64,000 nt of DNA from Andrena cerasifolii (Eukaryota > Arthropoda > Insecta > Hymenoptera > Andrenidae). Where the stretch lies: assembly GCF_050908995.1 (NCBI RefSeq), contig NC_135121.1:11718001-11782000 (forward strand). The letters are read 5' to 3'. Made by a program: the position numbers and the translations under genes. The notes under the pieces are model-generated. The model was not told the origin of the DNA. It saw only the letters and a program-made list of their open reading frames with translations, and made no database searches. How positions within the stretch are numbered: the first letter of the stretch is position 1; each line of letters starts with the position of its first letter. Positions 61,818 to 64,000 of the stretch are shown here, one piece after another.

Positions 61818-64000
61818 GCGGACCAATGAATCGAGCCAGATATTCGGGACACTCCGCTGCATCTCTAGTTCCTGTCTCCCTGGCAAAGATCCCCTCGCAG
61901 CATCGATGCATCCGGTACAGTGCATCAAAGCATCGACTCGATAGGATCACCTCGAGGAGAGGTTTAAAAAACCAACGCACCTTCTGTGCAACGATATGCC
62001 CTCTGCTGTGGGAATTCTCCCGATAGCACGTAAATTTCTCCTTTCGTTTTATTCCGGGCCCGCGAGCGACGAGCGTTAACGCCATAAAATGCAAATCACG
62101 TCAGAATTTACAATCATGTGTTCACGGGCCATCGACTATCTGTCCGGGACGTTTAATCGAGTTCCGAAGAAAATTCAGCCCGCGTCGATGGAGCGAGCAT
62201 CGAGACGTCAAAATTCGAGGCATCCACGCCCGCCGGGAATAATTCAGCCAGTTATGGCGTTATTTGGCATTATGCCTTGGCCTACGTTCTACGCTAACCG
62301 AACTCGAACGCCGTCGGAAGCGATCTTAGCAAATCACTTGTACTATTACCGCCTCGCACGGGAATTAATTCTAAGCTAAGTGTTGTACAGGCAGACAGTT
62401 ATGACGCAGCGCGGCTCAACTATGCGCGCAACTTGGCCAACTTCTTCCGGCAAGTTCGCCCGGCAACACGACCCCTTGATAACGCCCAATTCGCGGATGC
62501 CATTCGGCGATATTAACGGCGCCGTTCCCGCCGCCGATCGTCTCGCGAAAACTGCGCCCAGCATCCTGAATCGTCCACCCAGATTCCACTATCGTCGATA
62601 CAAGCGAACGATTGCTGAGCGACGTCAAGGCATTCGGAAGCGAAGCCTTCTTGCCAGTAACGATTTCTGTTTTATTCTAATTCCCGGGCCAAATGGAACT
62701 TCCTCGTCAGTTCCCCTCGAAACAAGCAAACATTGACCTACATGTGCCCCGGCGTCAAGCAACTCGGCAAGGTCACTCGCTGCCATAAATAACACACCCT
62801 TCAGTGCTGCTCCGTGCACTGCCACCGCTCCATGAATTATACGCGACTTCGAATTTCCAGCAAGGCGCACAGGGCCGAGCGGGACAGGGGAATAAATGCC
62901 CATCGTTCGCTTCGCCCTCGAAACTGCTGAAACTTTTCCCCGGGATGGCTTGTCGTTTATCGTTTTCCCCTTGACTCCTGCTGATCGAGGAAGTCGGATG
63001 CCCCACGGGGAAACTTCCAAGGGCTGCGAACCCGCGTCAACGGAAATCGCACTCGATAAACCCGGTGCTCCGGAGTTCCTCTCGCTGTTCGACTAAAGGG
63101 GAACGGAGAAACGGACGCAAACAGGCCAACGAAACTAACGAAACCGAACGAAAGAGGGCAAACTGCTCCAAGACGAAGAAATCTCGGCGTGGCTCTTCGT
63201 CTTAATTCACTGCCTTGTTCCCCCGCCTCGAGTCAGGGTTGAATATAAATCAGCGACGGAAACGCGTCCCGTCGTCGCGATAAATCCCAATTTAACTGCT
63301 TGAAAAATTCGCTTCCTCCCGGGTCGATCGCGACGATCCCGTGTTCGGAAACTTCTCGCGAGCACGGTGAACTTGTTATTCCGTTGTTTGCTGGATTTCG
63401 GGGCCACCGGGGCGGGGGTTAATTTATTGGGAAGCTCACGGTTCAGTCTCGCGATAGTCGTTATCGGAATTGCTATTTTTCTGGGGGCAAAGTTGCCGCT
63501 CGCTTTTATAATAGACGATGGATGGATCCTGTGAAATTTCTGACGGGGAGGCGAATTGGTGTCTGCTTTTATCGAACCTCTTGCACCCATTGTTCCTTTT
63601 TTTACGATGCCGGTATGAGCGTCCATCACGAGCAGGCGATACGATAAAATCCTCCCGCAACTTTTGGACGCGTGTCAGTCACTTCGCTGCACGACTCGAC
63701 GTTCCGCTTGGGCCGCGATGCTGGCCGCGCGGTACGTGCCAGCGAAATTTCGCTCGGCTAATTATTTCCCCGCGAAAGGCGGATATGCACAGCCTTGGGA
63801 AGTTTCGATACGGCGGAACAAGCGGGCGCGCAAGTTCGCCCGCATTCGACAGGGTGGAAGAGGGCCCGTGTGTACACGCAGCGACCCGATAACGAAACCA
63901 TCCACAGCCCGGGTCAAGATAAACTGCTTTCAACTTTTCGCTTGTCACGCTGGTCGCTCTTTCGCCTCTATATTTCCCGGCGAACTTCGATGAAGACGCA
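61818..64000. other. Right-edge non-coding stretch, nothing assigned
   Basis: GC-rich sequence with overlapping open frames on both strands of up to about 140 codons; none has a motif, consistent codon pattern or splice context. I treat them as chance frames. Confidence 0.4.

Overview
The window is nuclear DNA from an arthropod, almost certainly an insect; Hymenoptera is my best guess but the sequence does not prove it. Supporting this are GT-AG introns ranging from about 60 bp to several kb, very long intronic or intergenic stretches, several families of short terminal-inverted-repeat (TIR) elements, a decayed LINE, and a HAP2 gamete-fusion gene, which some insect lineages keep and others (for example Drosophila) lack. 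Every gene I can support lies on the minus strand.

Layout from left to right. A 3.44-kb internal exon (1203-4646) encodes most of a large, low-complexity, Ser/Arg/Gln/Glu-rich protein that I do not recognise; its other exons lie outside the window or across a long intron, with a possible first exon near 22.6 kb. From 4.6 to 22.5 kb I see only small TIR elements and a minisatellite. An AT-rich island (about 23-25 kb) holds a compact THAP-domain gene (24155-24769). A truncated LINE copy sits at 26.3-27.0 kb.

The centre of the window is a complete HAP2/GCS1 gene (29311-41094, 14 exons, 9147 coding bases, predicted 3048 residues). Its exons join in phase and carry the whole conserved HAP2 core. 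One 6.58-kb exon, however, inserts about 2150 residues of low-complexity, charged, partly N-glycosylatable sequence between two adjacent, normally closely spaced HAP2 cysteine motifs. This is the most unusual object in the window. The same gene has a second hydrophobic segment in its C-terminal tail.

Upstream of HAP2 in the same orientation is an M13 (neprilysin-like) zinc metallopeptidase (43452 to at least 52747) with the catalytic and substrate-binding residues I looked for; its N-terminal exons were not found. A 6.8-kb intron of this gene carries two TTAA-flanked, piggyBac-like MITEs that share one TTAA, one beside the other. The right-hand 11 kb has no supported gene but contains a third TTAA-flanked element, a hAT-like MITE with near-perfect 8-bp target duplication, and a second copy of the TIR family seen at 5.5 kb.

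HAP2 acts in gamete membrane fusion. The M13 enzyme is probably a secreted or membrane ectopeptidase. No functional link between these neighbours can be read from the sequence. Exon boundaries were placed by eye from splice motifs, reading phase and family motifs; no alignment or prediction software was run.
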